A stretch of 64,000 nucleotides of DNA from NCBI RefSeq assembly GCF_024339125.1, contig NZ_CP101417.1, forward strand, positions 3,297,001 through 3,361,000, in the 5' to 3' direction. Under the pieces are notes generated by a model. The model was given only the letters and a program-made list of their open reading frames with translations, searched no databases and had not been told where the DNA came from. Shown here piece by piece: positions 39,292 through 48,015 of this stretch; the stretch's first letter is position 1, and each line of letters begins with the position of its first letter. The DNA comes from Xanthomonas hortorum. GTDB lineage: Bacteria > Pseudomonadota > Gammaproteobacteria > Xanthomonadales > Xanthomonadaceae. Made by a program: the position numbers and the translations under genes.

Positions 39292-39849
39292 ATGTTGCTC
39301 AAGCGTCTGCTGGTCGTTGTATTCGCTGGCTTTTTCTCCGCCTCGGCGCTGGCCGCCGGCGCGCCGGTGCTGGATCTGGATTACCGGCCGTTGGCCGGCA
39401 AGGCGCCAATCAACCTGAACCGTACCTACGGCGGCAAGGTCCTGATGGTGGTCAATACCGCCAGCAAGTGCGGCTACACCCCGCAGTACGAAGGGCTGGA
39501 GGCGCTGAACCAGCGCTTCGGCAGCCGCGGTTTTTCGGTGCTGGGCTTTCCGTCCAACGATTTCCAGGGACAGGAACCCGGATCTGAGAAGCAGATCCAG
39601 GAATTCTGCACGCTGACCTATGGCGTCAAGTTCCCGATGTTTGAGAAGGTGCATGTGCTGGGCAAGGATGCGACGCCGCTGTATCAGCGCTTGACGCAAG
39701 TCACGGGCGTTGCGCCGGGTTGGAACTTCCACAAGTATTTGATTAGTCGCGATGGACGCGTGGTGGCGCAGTTCCCCAGCAAGATCAAACCGGACGATCC
39801 GAGCGTGCTGGCGGCAATCGAACGCGAGCTCAAGGCACCGTCGCGCTGA
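39292..39849 (+). CDS. Periplasmic glutathione/thioredoxin peroxidase (BtuE-like)
   Basis: 185 residues; a cleavable signal (MLLKRLLVVVFAGFFSASAL, cleavage after AAG or so) precedes a GPx domain. The peroxidatic cysteine is Cys60 in VVNTASKCGYTPQYEGLEAL, and the other family elements are GFPSNDFQGQEPGS (Gln of the catalytic tetrad), FPMFEKVHVLG and WNFHKYLISRDG (Trp-Asn of the tetrad). Most bacterial BtuE proteins are cytoplasmic, so the signal peptide suggests defence against peroxides in the periplasm. Divergent from the GntR unit. The ATG at 39292 gives the clean signal. Confidence 0.9.
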   Translation: MLLKRLLVVVFAGFFSASALAAGAPVLDLDYRPLAGKAPINLNRTYGGKVLMVVNTASKCGYTPQYEGLEALNQRFGSRGFSVLGFPSNDFQGQEPGSEKQIQEFCTLTYGVKFPMFEKVHVLGKDATPLYQRLTQVTGVAPGWNFHKYLISRDGRVVAQFPSKIKPDDPSVLAAIERELKAPSR

Positions 39850-39939
39850 GCGCGGCTCTCGCAACGTCGCGCGCACATGCGACAATGCGCATTCAGCGCC
39901 GGCGTCGGCGTGTCTTTTCACTTTCGGGAAGTGCATCGA

Positions 39940-40911
39940 ATGAAGATGGGAAAGCGCGGCGCGGCGGCGTCGCTACTGATGGTGGCAATGTCGGCATCGA
40001 TGCCGGCGATGTCGCAGCAACCGGCCGCAGCGGCCACCAAGGAGAAGCCAGTTGTGAATGCATCGTCTGAGAAGAGCACCCGCGACAACGTCAGCTACGC
40101 CATCGGTATGGATGTGGCGCGCTCGTTCGAGCCGATTGCCCAGGACATCGATGTAAGCGCACTGCAACGCGCCATCGAAAATGCATTCAAGGGCGGCAAG
40201 CCGTTGTTGTCCGATGAGCAGACCCAGGCCACCGATACCGCCCTGCGCACTGCGCTGGCAGCGCGTAACGGCCAGCAGGTTCCGGGCATGGCGCCGGGTA
40301 GCGCGCCTGCGACTCCGTCCAAAGAAAACGTCGGCCTGATGCTGGGCGATCGCGCGGTCGGCCCGTCGTTGGCCGGCATCAAGGACGAGATCGATCTGAG
40401 CATCCTGATGGAAGCCGTACGCACCGTGTTCGCCAAGGGCACCACGCGTCTGACCCAGCAGGAAGCCGCAGCGACGATGCAGGCCTTCGCCTCTGCCAAG
40501 CAGGGCGCTGCCGGTGCCAAGAATCGCGAAGAGGGCAATGCGTTCCTCGCCAAGAACAAGACCGAAAAAGGTGTGATCACCACCGCCTCGGGCTTGCAGT
40601 ACACGGTGTTGCGCCAGGGTAGCGGCGAGCGTCCGATGCCCACCAACACGGTGCGCGTGAACTACGAAGGCAAGCTGCTCAACGGGCAGGTGTTCGACAG
40701 TTCCTACCAGCGCGGCCAGCCGGCCGAGTTCGGTCTGAATCAAGTCATTGCAGGTTGGACCGAGGGCGTCGCACTGATGCCTGTCGGTTCGAAATATCGT
40801 TTCTGGATTCCATCCAACTTGGCCTATGGCCCGAACGGCACGCAGGGGGGGCCGATCGGACCAGACGCAACGTTGACGTTCGATGTCGAACTGATGGGTA
40901 TCCTTCCCTGA
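39940..40911 (+). CDS. Periplasmic FKBP-type peptidyl-prolyl isomerase (FkpA/Mip-like)
   Basis: 323 residues. Signal peptide (about 1-30, GKRGAAASLLMVAMSASMPA), then two tandem N-terminal dimerisation segments rather than one (YAIGMDVARSFEPIAQDIDV at about 52, and VGLMLGDRAVGPSLAGIKDE IDLSILMEAVR at about 130), then a full FKBP domain from about 215: GLQYTVLRQGSG, VRVNYEGKLLNGQVFDSSYQ, IAGWTEGVALMPVGSKYRFW and IPSNLAYGPNG. Mip proteins of plant and animal pathogens help fold exported proteins. It follows the peroxidase gene by 90 bp. Confidence 0.88.
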   Translation: MKMGKRGAAASLLMVAMSASMPAMSQQPAAAATKEKPVVNASSEKSTRDNVSYAIGMDVARSFEPIAQDIDVSALQRAIENAFKGGKPLLSDEQTQATDTALRTALAARNGQQVPGMAPGSAPATPSKENVGLMLGDRAVGPSLAGIKDEIDLSILMEAVRTVFAKGTTRLTQQEAAATMQAFASAKQGAAGAKNREEGNAFLAKNKTEKGVITTASGLQYTVLRQGSGERPMPTNTVRVNYEGKLLNGQVFDSSYQRGQPAEFGLNQVIAGWTEGVALMPVGSKYRFWIPSNLAYGPNGTQGGPIGPDATLTFDVELMGILP

Positions 40912-40935
40912 TCCCCCACAGGAGTATCCCCCCCC

Positions 40936-42285
40936 ATGCGAGTTGCGATCTTTGGTACCGGCTATGTTGGTCTAGTCACCGGTACCTGTCTGGCCGAAGT
41001 AGGTCATCACGTTATCTGCGTGGATATCGACCAGGCGAAAGTTGATGGTCTCAATCGAGGGGTGATCCCCATCTATGAACCCGGCCTGGAGCCGATGGTG
41101 AAAGCCAACCATGCCTCTGGCCGGTTGCGCTTCACCAGCGACGCTGCCGAGGCGATTGCGCACGGCGAAATCACCTTCATCGCCGTGGGCACGCCGCCGG
41201 ATGAAGATGGCAGTGCCGACCTGCAGTACGTGCTGGCAGTTGCGCGTACCGTCGGTCGTCATATCGATGGCCCGTCGGTGGTCGTCAACAAGTCCACGGT
41301 GCCGGTCGGTACCGCCGACAAGGTACGCGTGGCGATCCAGGAAGAACTGGACGCACGCGGCGTGGAGCATGAGTTCGACGTCGTCTCCAATCCGGAATTC
41401 CTGAAGGAAGGCGACGCCGTTGCCGACTGCATGCGTCCGGATCGCATCGTGATCGGTGCCACCAAGCCGGCAGCGATTGCACGCATGCGCCGTCTGTATG
41501 CACCGTTCAATCGCAACCGCGATCGCATCGTCGAAATGGACGTGCGTTCGGCCGAGCTGACCAAGTACGCGGCCAACGCGATGCTGGCGACCAAGATCAG
41601 TTTCATGAACGAGATCGCCAACATTGCCGAGCGTGTCGGTGCGGACGTCGAGCACGTGCGTAACGGTATCGGTTCGGATCCGCGCATCGGCTGGCACTTC
41701 ATCTATCCCGGTGCCGGTTATGGCGGCTCGTGCTTCCCCAAGGACGTGCAGGCGCTGGCCAAGACTGCCGAGCAGTACGGCATGCAGCCGACCCTCCTCA
41801 ACGCGGTGGAAAGCGTCAACAACGCGCAGAAGGGTCACCTGTTCGAACTGGTGCAGCGTCACTACGGCGGCGAAGCTGGCGGCAGTCTTGCCGGCAAGAC
41901 CTTCGCGGTGTGGGGCCTGGCGTTCAAGCCCAATACCGACGACATGCGTGCGGCTTCCAGCCGTCGCTTGCTGGCGCAGTTGTGGGAAGCCGGCGCCACG
42001 GTGCGTGCCTACGATCCGGAAGCCACCCACGAAGCCAAGCGCATCTTCGGTGAGCGCGACGATCTGACCTTCTGCGACGAAGCCTTCGCGGCCCTGGAAG
42101 GCGCCGATGCGCTGGTCGTGGTCACCGAGTGGAAGCAGTTCCGCAGCCCGGATTTCGGCAAGATCAAGCAGGCCTTGAAGGACGACGTCGTGTTCGACGG
42201 TCGCAACCTTTACGACCCGCAGGAAATCGAAGCTGCCGGCCTGGCTTACTACGCCATCGGACGAGGCCGTTCGTTGCATGCATGA
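40936..42285 (+). CDS. ugd: UDP-glucose 6-dehydrogenase
   Basis: Oxidises UDP-glucose to UDP-glucuronate, a precursor of exopolysaccharides such as xanthan. The NAD turn is [11 protein letters not shown] (6-16); conserved motifs are [15 protein letters not shown] (117-130), NPEFLKEG (152-159), the dimer/substrate helix [20 protein letters not shown], and the catalytic Cys266 in [11 protein letters not shown]. Length 449, normal. Its stop overlaps the slyX start by 8 bp. Confidence 0.96.
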   Translation: MRVAIFGTGYVGLVTGTCLAEVGHHVICVDIDQAKVDGLNRGVIPIYEPGLEPMVKANHASGRLRFTSDAAEAIAHGEITFIAVGTPPDEDGSADLQYVLAVARTVGRHIDGPSVVVNKSTVPVGTADKVRVAIQEELDARGVEHEFDVVSNPEFLKEGDAVADCMRPDRIVIGATKPAAIARMRRLYAPFNRNRDRIVEMDVRSAELTKYAANAMLATKISFMNEIANIAERVGADVEHVRNGIGSDPRIGWHFIYPGAGYGGSCFPKDVQALAKTAEQYGMQPTLLNAVESVNNAQKGHLFELVQRHYGGEAGGSLAGKTFAVWGLAFKPNTDDMRAASSRRLLAQLWEAGATVRAYDPEATHEAKRIFGERDDLTFCDEAFAALEGADALVVVTEWKQFRSPDFGKIKQALKDDVVFDGRNLYDPQEIEAAGLAYYAIGRGRSLHA

Positions 42286-42514
42286 GCAACTCTCGCCGCG
42301 CGACCAGGAACTGGACGCGCGGTTGGTTGAACTGGAAACGCGGCTCTCCTTTCAGGAGCACGCGCTCAATGAACTGAGTGAAGCACTTGCGGACGCCCGT
42401 TTGACGGGCGCCCGCAATGCCGAACTGATCCGCCACCTGCTCGAGGATCTGGGCAAGGTGCGCTCCACGTTGTTTGCCGATGCAGCGGACGAACCGCCGC
42501 CTCCGCACTATTGA
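42278..42514 (+). CDS. slyX: SlyX family protein
   Basis: A 78-residue coiled-coil protein typical of Sly[21 protein letters not shown] then [17 protein letters not shown], ending in the family-like DEPPPPHY. Function unknown in all bacteria. It overlaps ugd by 8 bp and the DUF2058 gene begins 18 bp later, so the three are probably co-transcribed. Confidence 0.9.
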   Translation: MHEQLSPRDQELDARLVELETRLSFQEHALNELSEALADARLTGARNAELIRHLLEDLGKVRSTLFADAADEPPPPHY

Positions 42515-42532
42515 TTGCAGATTGCCACCGCC

Positions 42533-43270
42533 ATGAGCGATACCTTACGTGACCAGTTGCTTGGGTTGGGCTTCAAGTCCGCCCCCAAGCCCGAACGCAA
42601 ACCCGACGCACGGCCTGCCGCGCGTCACCATGGCAACGGTGGCAGGCCCGCGCCCGGCGGCAACACGCCGGGCGGCCAGGGCAGGGGACCGCAGCGGCCG
42701 CACGCCGCTGCGGCGACCGATGGCAAGCATGAGCGCACAAGCAACGGCAGGCCTGATCGTCGCAACGATGGCAAACCTGCAGCTTCGCCACGTCCGCAGC
42801 ATCCCAATGCAGAGCGTCGCGGCCCCAAACCGGCACGCACGCGCGAAGACATCGACCTGGCCAAGGCCTATGCGATCCGTGCGCAGCGCGAGAAAGACGA
42901 ACGGATCGAAGCCGAGCGACTGAAGCAGGAAGAAGCTCGCCTGCGTCGCGAAGCCAAGGCCAAGCTCGAAGAATTGCTCAAGGACAAGGGCCTGAATCAT
43001 GCCGATGCCGATATCGCCCGGCATTTTCCGTATGGCGGCAAGATCAAGCGCATCTACGTGACTGCCGACCAACTCAAGGCGCTCAATGCCGGCGAGTTGG
43101 GTGTGCTGCAGCTCAACGGGCGTTATCTGCTGGTCACCGCCGAGTTGCTGGCCGAAGCCGAAGCGGTGTTCGCACCCTCTGTCGCATTGAAGGTGGATCC
43201 GAATGCACCGGCAAGCGACGACCCGTATGCAGACCCCCAGTATCAGGTGCCCGACGACCTGGTCTGGTAA
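42533..43270 (+). CDS. DUF2058 family protein (YaiL-like)
   Basis: 245 residues. MSDTLRDQLLGLGFKSAPKP is the family N-terminus, followed by a long basic Gly/Arg/Pro-rich disordered part (about 25-105), a charged helix (DIDLAKAYAIRAQREKDERI onward, about 110-160) and the conserved C-terminal domain (DADIARHFPYGGKIKRIYVT, LNGRYLLVTAELLAEAE). Homologues are annotated as nucleoprotein or polynucleotide-associated; the basic tract fits nucleic acid binding. The molecular role is unknown. A terminator follows. Confidence 0.88.
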   Translation: MSDTLRDQLLGLGFKSAPKPERKPDARPAARHHGNGGRPAPGGNTPGGQGRGPQRPHAAAATDGKHERTSNGRPDRRNDGKPAASPRPQHPNAERRGPKPARTREDIDLAKAYAIRAQREKDERIEAERLKQEEARLRREAKAKLEELLKDKGLNHADADIARHFPYGGKIKRIYVTADQLKALNAGELGVLQLNGRYLLVTAELLAEAEAVFAPSVALKVDPNAPASDDPYADPQYQVPDDLVW

Positions 43271-43297
43271 CGCTGCACGACATGGTTTTGTTGTTAC

Positions 43298-43327
43298 ATG
43301 GGCACCTGATGGGTGCCCATCTGTTTT
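43298..43327 (+). terminator. Intrinsic terminator of ugd-slyX-DUF2058
   Basis: ATGGGCACC (43298-43306) pairs with GGTGCCCAT (43312-43320) around TGATG, followed by CTGTTTT. The remaining part of the 326-bp gap before the next gene (43328-43596) contains in-frame codons continuous with that gene but no ribosome site I trust. Confidence 0.7.
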
Positions 43328-43596
43328 GGCGCATGCCTTGGCGTTACGCATCTGGATCGTTGCTTGCGCGCGCGTGTGAGTTGAGCGGTGCAGCAAACAC
43401 GCGGCTGGCGATACACAAGCCGGTCACGGCACGCGCGGCACCATGCGCGGCGTTGTTCGTCGACGTATGCGGGCACGGTGTCCGTGGCGTTGCAGCTCAC
43501 TTCCTGCCGATGGTGTCGCGTATGTCCATGTCTTCGAATTCCCTGCCATCGTGTGCCGATGCATCAGTGCGCTCAGCCGTGCGCCGTGTTTCGTGC

Positions 43597-44358
43597 ATGC
43601 ATGGGCGTCGCAACGCTGTGTCGGTTGGATTATTGGGGCTCGTGCTCTGCGCGCTTAGTCAGCAGGCAGCCGCACAGGCGGACGAGGCGCCGGCATTCGA
43701 TCGCCCCGGGATTCCGTTCGCTGCCGAAACGCTGCAGCCGGGTGCGTTTGCCTGGGAACAGGGCTTGCCGGATGCCAGCACCGACGGCGCCGATGGGCAG
43801 CGGACCACGCAGTACACCGCCGATACGGTGCTGCGTCTGGGGCTGTTGCAGAACGTGGAGCTGCAGCTGGGCAGCGACAGTTACAACTGGCAGCACGGCG
43901 GTGGCGCGCGCGTGCATGGCGGTGGCGACAGCCATATCGGCTTGAAGGTGGCACTGCCGTCGCGTTCGGACAGCTTTCATTTGGCCGCGCTCGCCAGCTA
44001 CAGCGTGCCGACCGGCAGTCCTGATTTCAGCGATGGCTACGCGCGCGAGCTGGGCGTGACTGCGTCGTGGGATCTGGCGCAGGAGCGCGCGCTGGCGCTG
44101 TACGTCAACTATGCGCGCGACAACGACGGGCACACCTGGACCTTCTCGCCCAACTACACGTTCTTTTCCGGCGAGCGCTTCAGCAGCTATGTGGAAGCGG
44201 GCTTCGACACCGGCAGCGAGCATTCGCGCGTGGCCGGGGCCGGCGGCGCCTGGCAGTTGCCGCATGCGATGCAACTGGATGTATCGGTGCTGCGCGGGCT
44301 GACCTCGGAGAGCCCGGATTGGCAGGGCGGGATCGGCTTGTCGATCGCGTTTCAGTGA
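43597..44358 (+). CDS. Outer-membrane beta-barrel transporter-like protein (MetA-pathway/phenol degradation family)
   Basis: About 253 residues. From the ATG at 43597 there is a clean signal peptide, MHGRRNAVSVGLLGLVLCAL ending SQQAAAQA. The mature part alternates polar and hydrophobic residues as a beta barrel: QYTADTVLRLGLLQNVELQL, HIGLKVALPSRSDSFHLAAL, SYSVPTGSPDFSDGYARELG, FSSYVEAGFDTGSEH and a C-terminal strand ending in Phe-Gln (GGIGLSIAFQ). This matches the PF13557-type transporter family, whose cargo is generally unknown. The frame is open much further upstream (to 43282), and an ATG at 43522 is an alternative start. Confidence 0.7.
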   Translation: MHGRRNAVSVGLLGLVLCALSQQAAAQADEAPAFDRPGIPFAAETLQPGAFAWEQGLPDASTDGADGQRTTQYTADTVLRLGLLQNVELQLGSDSYNWQHGGGARVHGGGDSHIGLKVALPSRSDSFHLAALASYSVPTGSPDFSDGYARELGVTASWDLAQERALALYVNYARDNDGHTWTFSPNYTFFSGERFSSYVEAGFDTGSEHSRVAGAGGAWQLPHAMQLDVSVLRGLTSESPDWQGGIGLSIAFQ

Positions 44359-44516
44359 TGGCAGTTGGTGTGGCGACGGCCAGGCCGTGCCCGCCGAATT
44401 GCCGCGAAAGCCAGGTACAGGGCTTGCAGCTTAGTTAGCACGATGTTCGCCAGTCCAGCCCGTGTGGACTAAATATGCTGCACTGCCGCATGCATTGATT
44501 GGCCGGAAAAGGCCTA

Positions 44517-44532
44517 ATTGGATCGATCCAAT
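44517..44532. promoter_or_regulatory. LacI-type operator, perfect 16-bp palindrome
   Basis: ATTGGATCGATCCAAT with a central CG, the hallmark of LacI-family operators. It is 45 bp upstream of the LacI-family gene that begins the sugar operon, so autoregulation is expected. The 44359-44516 stretch shows no gene. Confidence 0.75.
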
Positions 44533-44577
44533 CAACGCCAGATACATGCGCATTTTCTCCACTGCAAAGCCGGCTAC

Positions 44578-45708
44578 ATGACGCGTGCCAAGCCGATGCC
44601 GGCCGCCCCGGATGACGGCGATGCGCGCCGCATTCGACGCGGTGCAGTGACGCTGCGCGATATCGCCAGTGCCATCGGCGTATCGCGCGCGACCGTGTCT
44701 TTGGTGTTGCGCGGCAGCCCGCTGGTGCATGCGACCACGCGCGCGCGCGTGGAGGCCGAGCTGGATCGGCAGAACTACGTCTACAACCGTGCCGCGGCCA
44801 ATCTGCGCTGCCGCACCTCGTCCAGCATTGCGCTGGTCATCAACGATCTGTCCAATCCGTTCTTCGCCGAGTTCGCTGCAGGCGTGGATGAGGCCTTGGG
44901 TGCCGCCGGCTACGTCACCCTGCTCGGCAGCACCGGCGAATCCACGCAGCGCCAGCAGGCGGTGCTGACCTCGCTGATGGAGCACACGCCCGCCGGCATC
45001 ATCCTGTCGCCGGCCGAAGGCAGCCAGGCCCAGGCACTGACCCAGGTGCTGGGGCGCCAGCACAACGTGGTGTTGTTCAACCGCGAAGTGGAGGGCGCGC
45101 AGTGGGATCTGCTGGCACTGGATAACGAACAGGGTGCATTTCTGGCCTGCGAACATCTGATCGCGCAGGGCCATCGGCGCATCGTGTTTTTCGGTGGACA
45201 TGCCGAATCCAGTTCCTGCCGCCAACGTCGCGCTGGCTACACCCGCGCGATGACGAATGCTGGCTTTACCGTGCACTACGTCGAATCCGCACCGAATCGT
45301 CAGGACGCCGCGCTGTGCGGCGCGCGCATGCTCGATGGCGCCGACCACGCTGCAACCGCTGCGGTTTGCTACAACGACAGCGTTGCGCTGGGCTTGATGG
45401 CCGCGCTGGCGATGCACGGCATCGTGCCGGGCCGCGATTTCGCAGTGACCGGCTTCGACGACATCGCCGAAGCGGCCTTGTTTACACCGGCATTGACTAC
45501 GTTGGCCGCAGATCCGCGTGCGCGCGGCAGGCAAGCCGCGCAGCTGGTGCTGCAGCGTATCGGCAGCCCGGAGCGCGCATCGCAGCGCTTGACCACCGCA
45601 GTCGCATTAAACATCCGTGCGAGCAGCGCCTGCTCGCCATCCGTGCTGACGCATCATCCCCCAGGCGATTCCCCCGCTCATTCCCCCACCAAGGCCTCAG
45701 GCCGCTGA
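44578..45708 (+). CDS. LacI-family transcriptional regulator of a sugar operon
   Basis: 376 residues. DNA-binding part: VTLRDIASAIGVSRATVSLV (about 23-42) and the hinge YNRAAANLRCRTS; the effector domain is periplasmic-binding-protein-like (SSIALVINDLSNPFFAEFAA, HTPAGIILSPAEGS, GHRRIVFFGGHAESSS, AVTGFDDIAEAALFTPALTT). The C-terminal 30 residues are a Ser/Pro-rich extension. It is the first gene of a four-gene operon with a sugar porter, a PfkB kinase and an AGE-family isomerase. The ATG at 44578 follows a clean operator; the expected effector is the imported sugar or its product, fructose. Confidence 0.88.
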   Translation: MTRAKPMPAAPDDGDARRIRRGAVTLRDIASAIGVSRATVSLVLRGSPLVHATTRARVEAELDRQNYVYNRAAANLRCRTSSSIALVINDLSNPFFAEFAAGVDEALGAAGYVTLLGSTGESTQRQQAVLTSLMEHTPAGIILSPAEGSQAQALTQVLGRQHNVVLFNREVEGAQWDLLALDNEQGAFLACEHLIAQGHRRIVFFGGHAESSSCRQRRAGYTRAMTNAGFTVHYVESAPNRQDAALCGARMLDGADHAATAAVCYNDSVALGLMAALAMHGIVPGRDFAVTGFDDIAEAALFTPALTTLAADPRARGRQAAQLVLQRIGSPERASQRLTTAVALNIRASSACSPSVLTHHPPGDSPAHSPTKASGR

Positions 45709-45721
45709 CCAGGCAATTCCT

Positions 45722-47032
45722 ATGGTTTCCCTTTCCACGCAATCCACTGTGCCAAGCGGCAACAAGGCGCCGGTCAACAACGGCGTTGCGTTGTCGGTCG
45801 TCACCACGATCTTTTTCATGTGGGGCTTTCTCACCTGCCTCAACGACATTCTGATTCCGCATCTGAAGGCGGTGTTCGAACTCAACTTCGCGCAGGCGAT
45901 GCTGGTGCAGTTCACCTTCTTCGGTGCGTATTTCCTGATGTCGCTGCCGGCCGGTTGGCTGGTGGCCCGGCTTGGCTACAAGCAAGGCATCGTTGCCGGT
46001 CTGGCGGTTGCTGCGGTCGGTGCATTGGGCTTCTGGCCTGCCGCGGAACTGCGCGTCTATGGCGCATTTCTCGGCGCGCTGTTCGTGCTTGCCACCGGCA
46101 TCACCATCCTGCAGGTGGCGGCCAACCCGTATGTTGCGTTGCTCGGTCCGGAGCGCAGTGCGTCCAGCCGTTTGACCCTGGCGCAGGCGCTCAATTCGTT
46201 GGGCACCGCAATCGCGCCGCTGTTCGGTGGCTGGCTGATCCTGTCCAACACCGTGATGAGCGGCGACCAGCTCAAGGTGCTGCCGGAAGCCGAGCAGCTG
46301 GCCTATCGCGTGCAGGAAGCGCAGGCGGTGCAGGGGCCTTACATCGGCCTTGGCATTGTGCTGTTTCTGCTGGCGATCTTCGTGTTTCTGTTCCGTCTGC
46401 CGGCCCTGACCGATGCGGGCACGCAAAAGGACGAAAGCAAGCATTCGCTGCTGGATGCCTTGCGTCATCCGCATGTGCGCTTCGGTGTGCTGGCGATTTT
46501 TTTCTATGTCGGCGCGGAAGTGGCGATCGGCAGCCTGATGGTCAACTACTTCTCGTTGCCGCAGATCGGTGGTTTCACCGAGCGTGAGGCGACCAACTAC
46601 GTGTCGGCGTACTGGACGCTGGCGATGATCGGCCGCTTCATCGGTTCGGCCTTGCTGGCCAAGCTGTCGCCGCGTGTGTTGTTGTCGGTGTTCGCTGCAA
46701 TCAATGCGCTGCTGCTGGGCCTGACCATGGCTAGCGGCGGCATGCTGGCGGTGTATGCATTGGTGGCGATCGGCTTGTTCAACTCGATCATGTTCCCGAC
46801 CATCTTTACGCTAGGCATCGAGCGCCTTGGTCCGTTGACCGGCCGCGCATCGAGCCTGTTGATCATGGCGATTGTCGGCGGCGCCATCGTGCCGTATCTG
46901 CAAGGTCTGCTGGCCGACAGCATCGGTCTGCACGAGTCGTTCGTGCTGCCGCTGCTGTGCTACCTGTACATCGTGTTCTACGGCATCTGGGGCTCGCGTC
47001 TGCGTGGTGCACTGGCGGAGGCGCGCGCATGA
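45722..47032 (+). CDS. MFS sugar:proton symporter, FucP/GluP family
   Basis: 436 residues with twelve predicted membrane helices. FucP-family hallmarks: ALSVVTTIFFMWGFLTCLND (helix 1 with the conserved Asp), LIPHLKAVFELNFAQAMLVQ, ILQVAANPYVALLGPERSAS and SRLTLAQALNSLGTAIAPLF. The cargo class is fucose, glucose, galactose or mannose. Neighbouring kinase and AGE isomerase make mannose or a related hexose most plausible. It begins 13 bp after the regulator gene and its stop overlaps the kinase start by 4 bp. Confidence 0.9.
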   Translation: MVSLSTQSTVPSGNKAPVNNGVALSVVTTIFFMWGFLTCLNDILIPHLKAVFELNFAQAMLVQFTFFGAYFLMSLPAGWLVARLGYKQGIVAGLAVAAVGALGFWPAAELRVYGAFLGALFVLATGITILQVAANPYVALLGPERSASSRLTLAQALNSLGTAIAPLFGGWLILSNTVMSGDQLKVLPEAEQLAYRVQEAQAVQGPYIGLGIVLFLLAIFVFLFRLPALTDAGTQKDESKHSLLDALRHPHVRFGVLAIFFYVGAEVAIGSLMVNYFSLPQIGGFTEREATNYVSAYWTLAMIGRFIGSALLAKLSPRVLLSVFAAINALLLGLTMASGGMLAVYALVAIGLFNSIMFPTIFTLGIERLGPLTGRASSLLIMAIVGGAIVPYLQGLLADSIGLHESFVLPLLCYLYIVFYGIWGSRLRGALAEARA

Positions 47033-48015
47033 GTGCTGTCAAGAATCGGGTGGTGTGTTTCGGCGAGGCCTTGATCGACATGCTGGCGCTGCCGCCGGCC
47101 GGCCCCGACGAGGCGCGCACGTTTGCGCAATACGCCGGTGGTGCGCCGGCCAACGTCGCCGTTGCGGTGGCGCGGCTGGGTGGTGCGGCGCATTTTGTCG
47201 GCATGCTCGGGCGCGACATGTTCGGCGATTTTCTGCTGCAGAGTCTGCAGCAGGCCGGCGTCGCCACCGATGGCATCGTGCGGACCGATCAGGCCAAGAC
47301 TGCGCTGGCCTTCGTGGCATTGGATGAAGCCGGCGAGCGCAGTTTCAGTTTCTATCGCCCGCCGGCGGCGGATCTGTTGTTCCGTCCGGAGCACTTCGCT
47401 GCCGACGGTTTCAAGCAGGCCGCCGTGCTGCATGTGTGCTCCAACAGCATGACCGAGCCTGCGATTGCGCAGTGCACGCTCGATGGCATGCGCCGCGCGC
47501 GCGCCGATGGCGCCATCGTCAGCCTGGATCTCAATCTGCGTCCGATGTTGTGGCCGCAGGATGTAGATCCGGCAGCGTTGTTGTGGGAGGCGTTGGCGCT
47601 GGCCGATGTGGTCAAGCTCTCGCGCGAAGAACTCGATTACCTGGCCGGCACGCTCGATGGCGATGCCAGCACGGTCACCCAGAAGCTGTGGCAGGGCCAG
47701 GCCAGCTGGTTGTTGGTTACCGATGGTGGCGGGCCGGTGCATTGGCAGACACGCACCGATTCCGGCCAGGTGCCGGCGTTCCGTGTGCAGGTGCGCGACA
47801 GCACCGCGGCTGGCGATGCATTCGTCGGTGGTTTGTTGTTTCAGCTGGCTGCACGCGCGGCCACGCTGGAGCAGCTGTGTGGCGATGCCGCTGCGATCAC
47901 CGAGGTGATCCGCTTCGCTGCGGCAGTCGGTGCGCTGGCGGTAACGCGCAAAGGCGCGTTCGCCGCGATGCCGAGCGTCGATGAAGTCCATTCTTTGATC
48001 CAGGAACAATCATGA
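47029..48015 (+). CDS. PfkB-family carbohydrate kinase (probable fructokinase)
   Basis: 328 residues. N-terminal VVCFGEALIDMLALPP and GGAPANVAVAVARLGG are typical of fructokinases, and the C-terminal catalytic loop reads VRDSTAAGDAFVGGLLFQLA with the catalytic Asp. The family phosphorylates fructose to fructose 6-phosphate. It overlaps the sugar porter upstream and the AGE isomerase downstream by 4 bp each, so the product of the isomerase is the likely substrate. Confidence 0.9.
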   Translation: MSAVKNRVVCFGEALIDMLALPPAGPDEARTFAQYAGGAPANVAVAVARLGGAAHFVGMLGRDMFGDFLLQSLQQAGVATDGIVRTDQAKTALAFVALDEAGERSFSFYRPPAADLLFRPEHFAADGFKQAAVLHVCSNSMTEPAIAQCTLDGMRRARADGAIVSLDLNLRPMLWPQDVDPAALLWEALALADVVKLSREELDYLAGTLDGDASTVTQKLWQGQASWLLVTDGGGPVHWQTRTDSGQVPAFRVQVRDSTAAGDAFVGGLLFQLAARAATLEQLCGDAAAITEVIRFAAAVGALAVTRKGAFAAMPSVDEVHSLIQEQS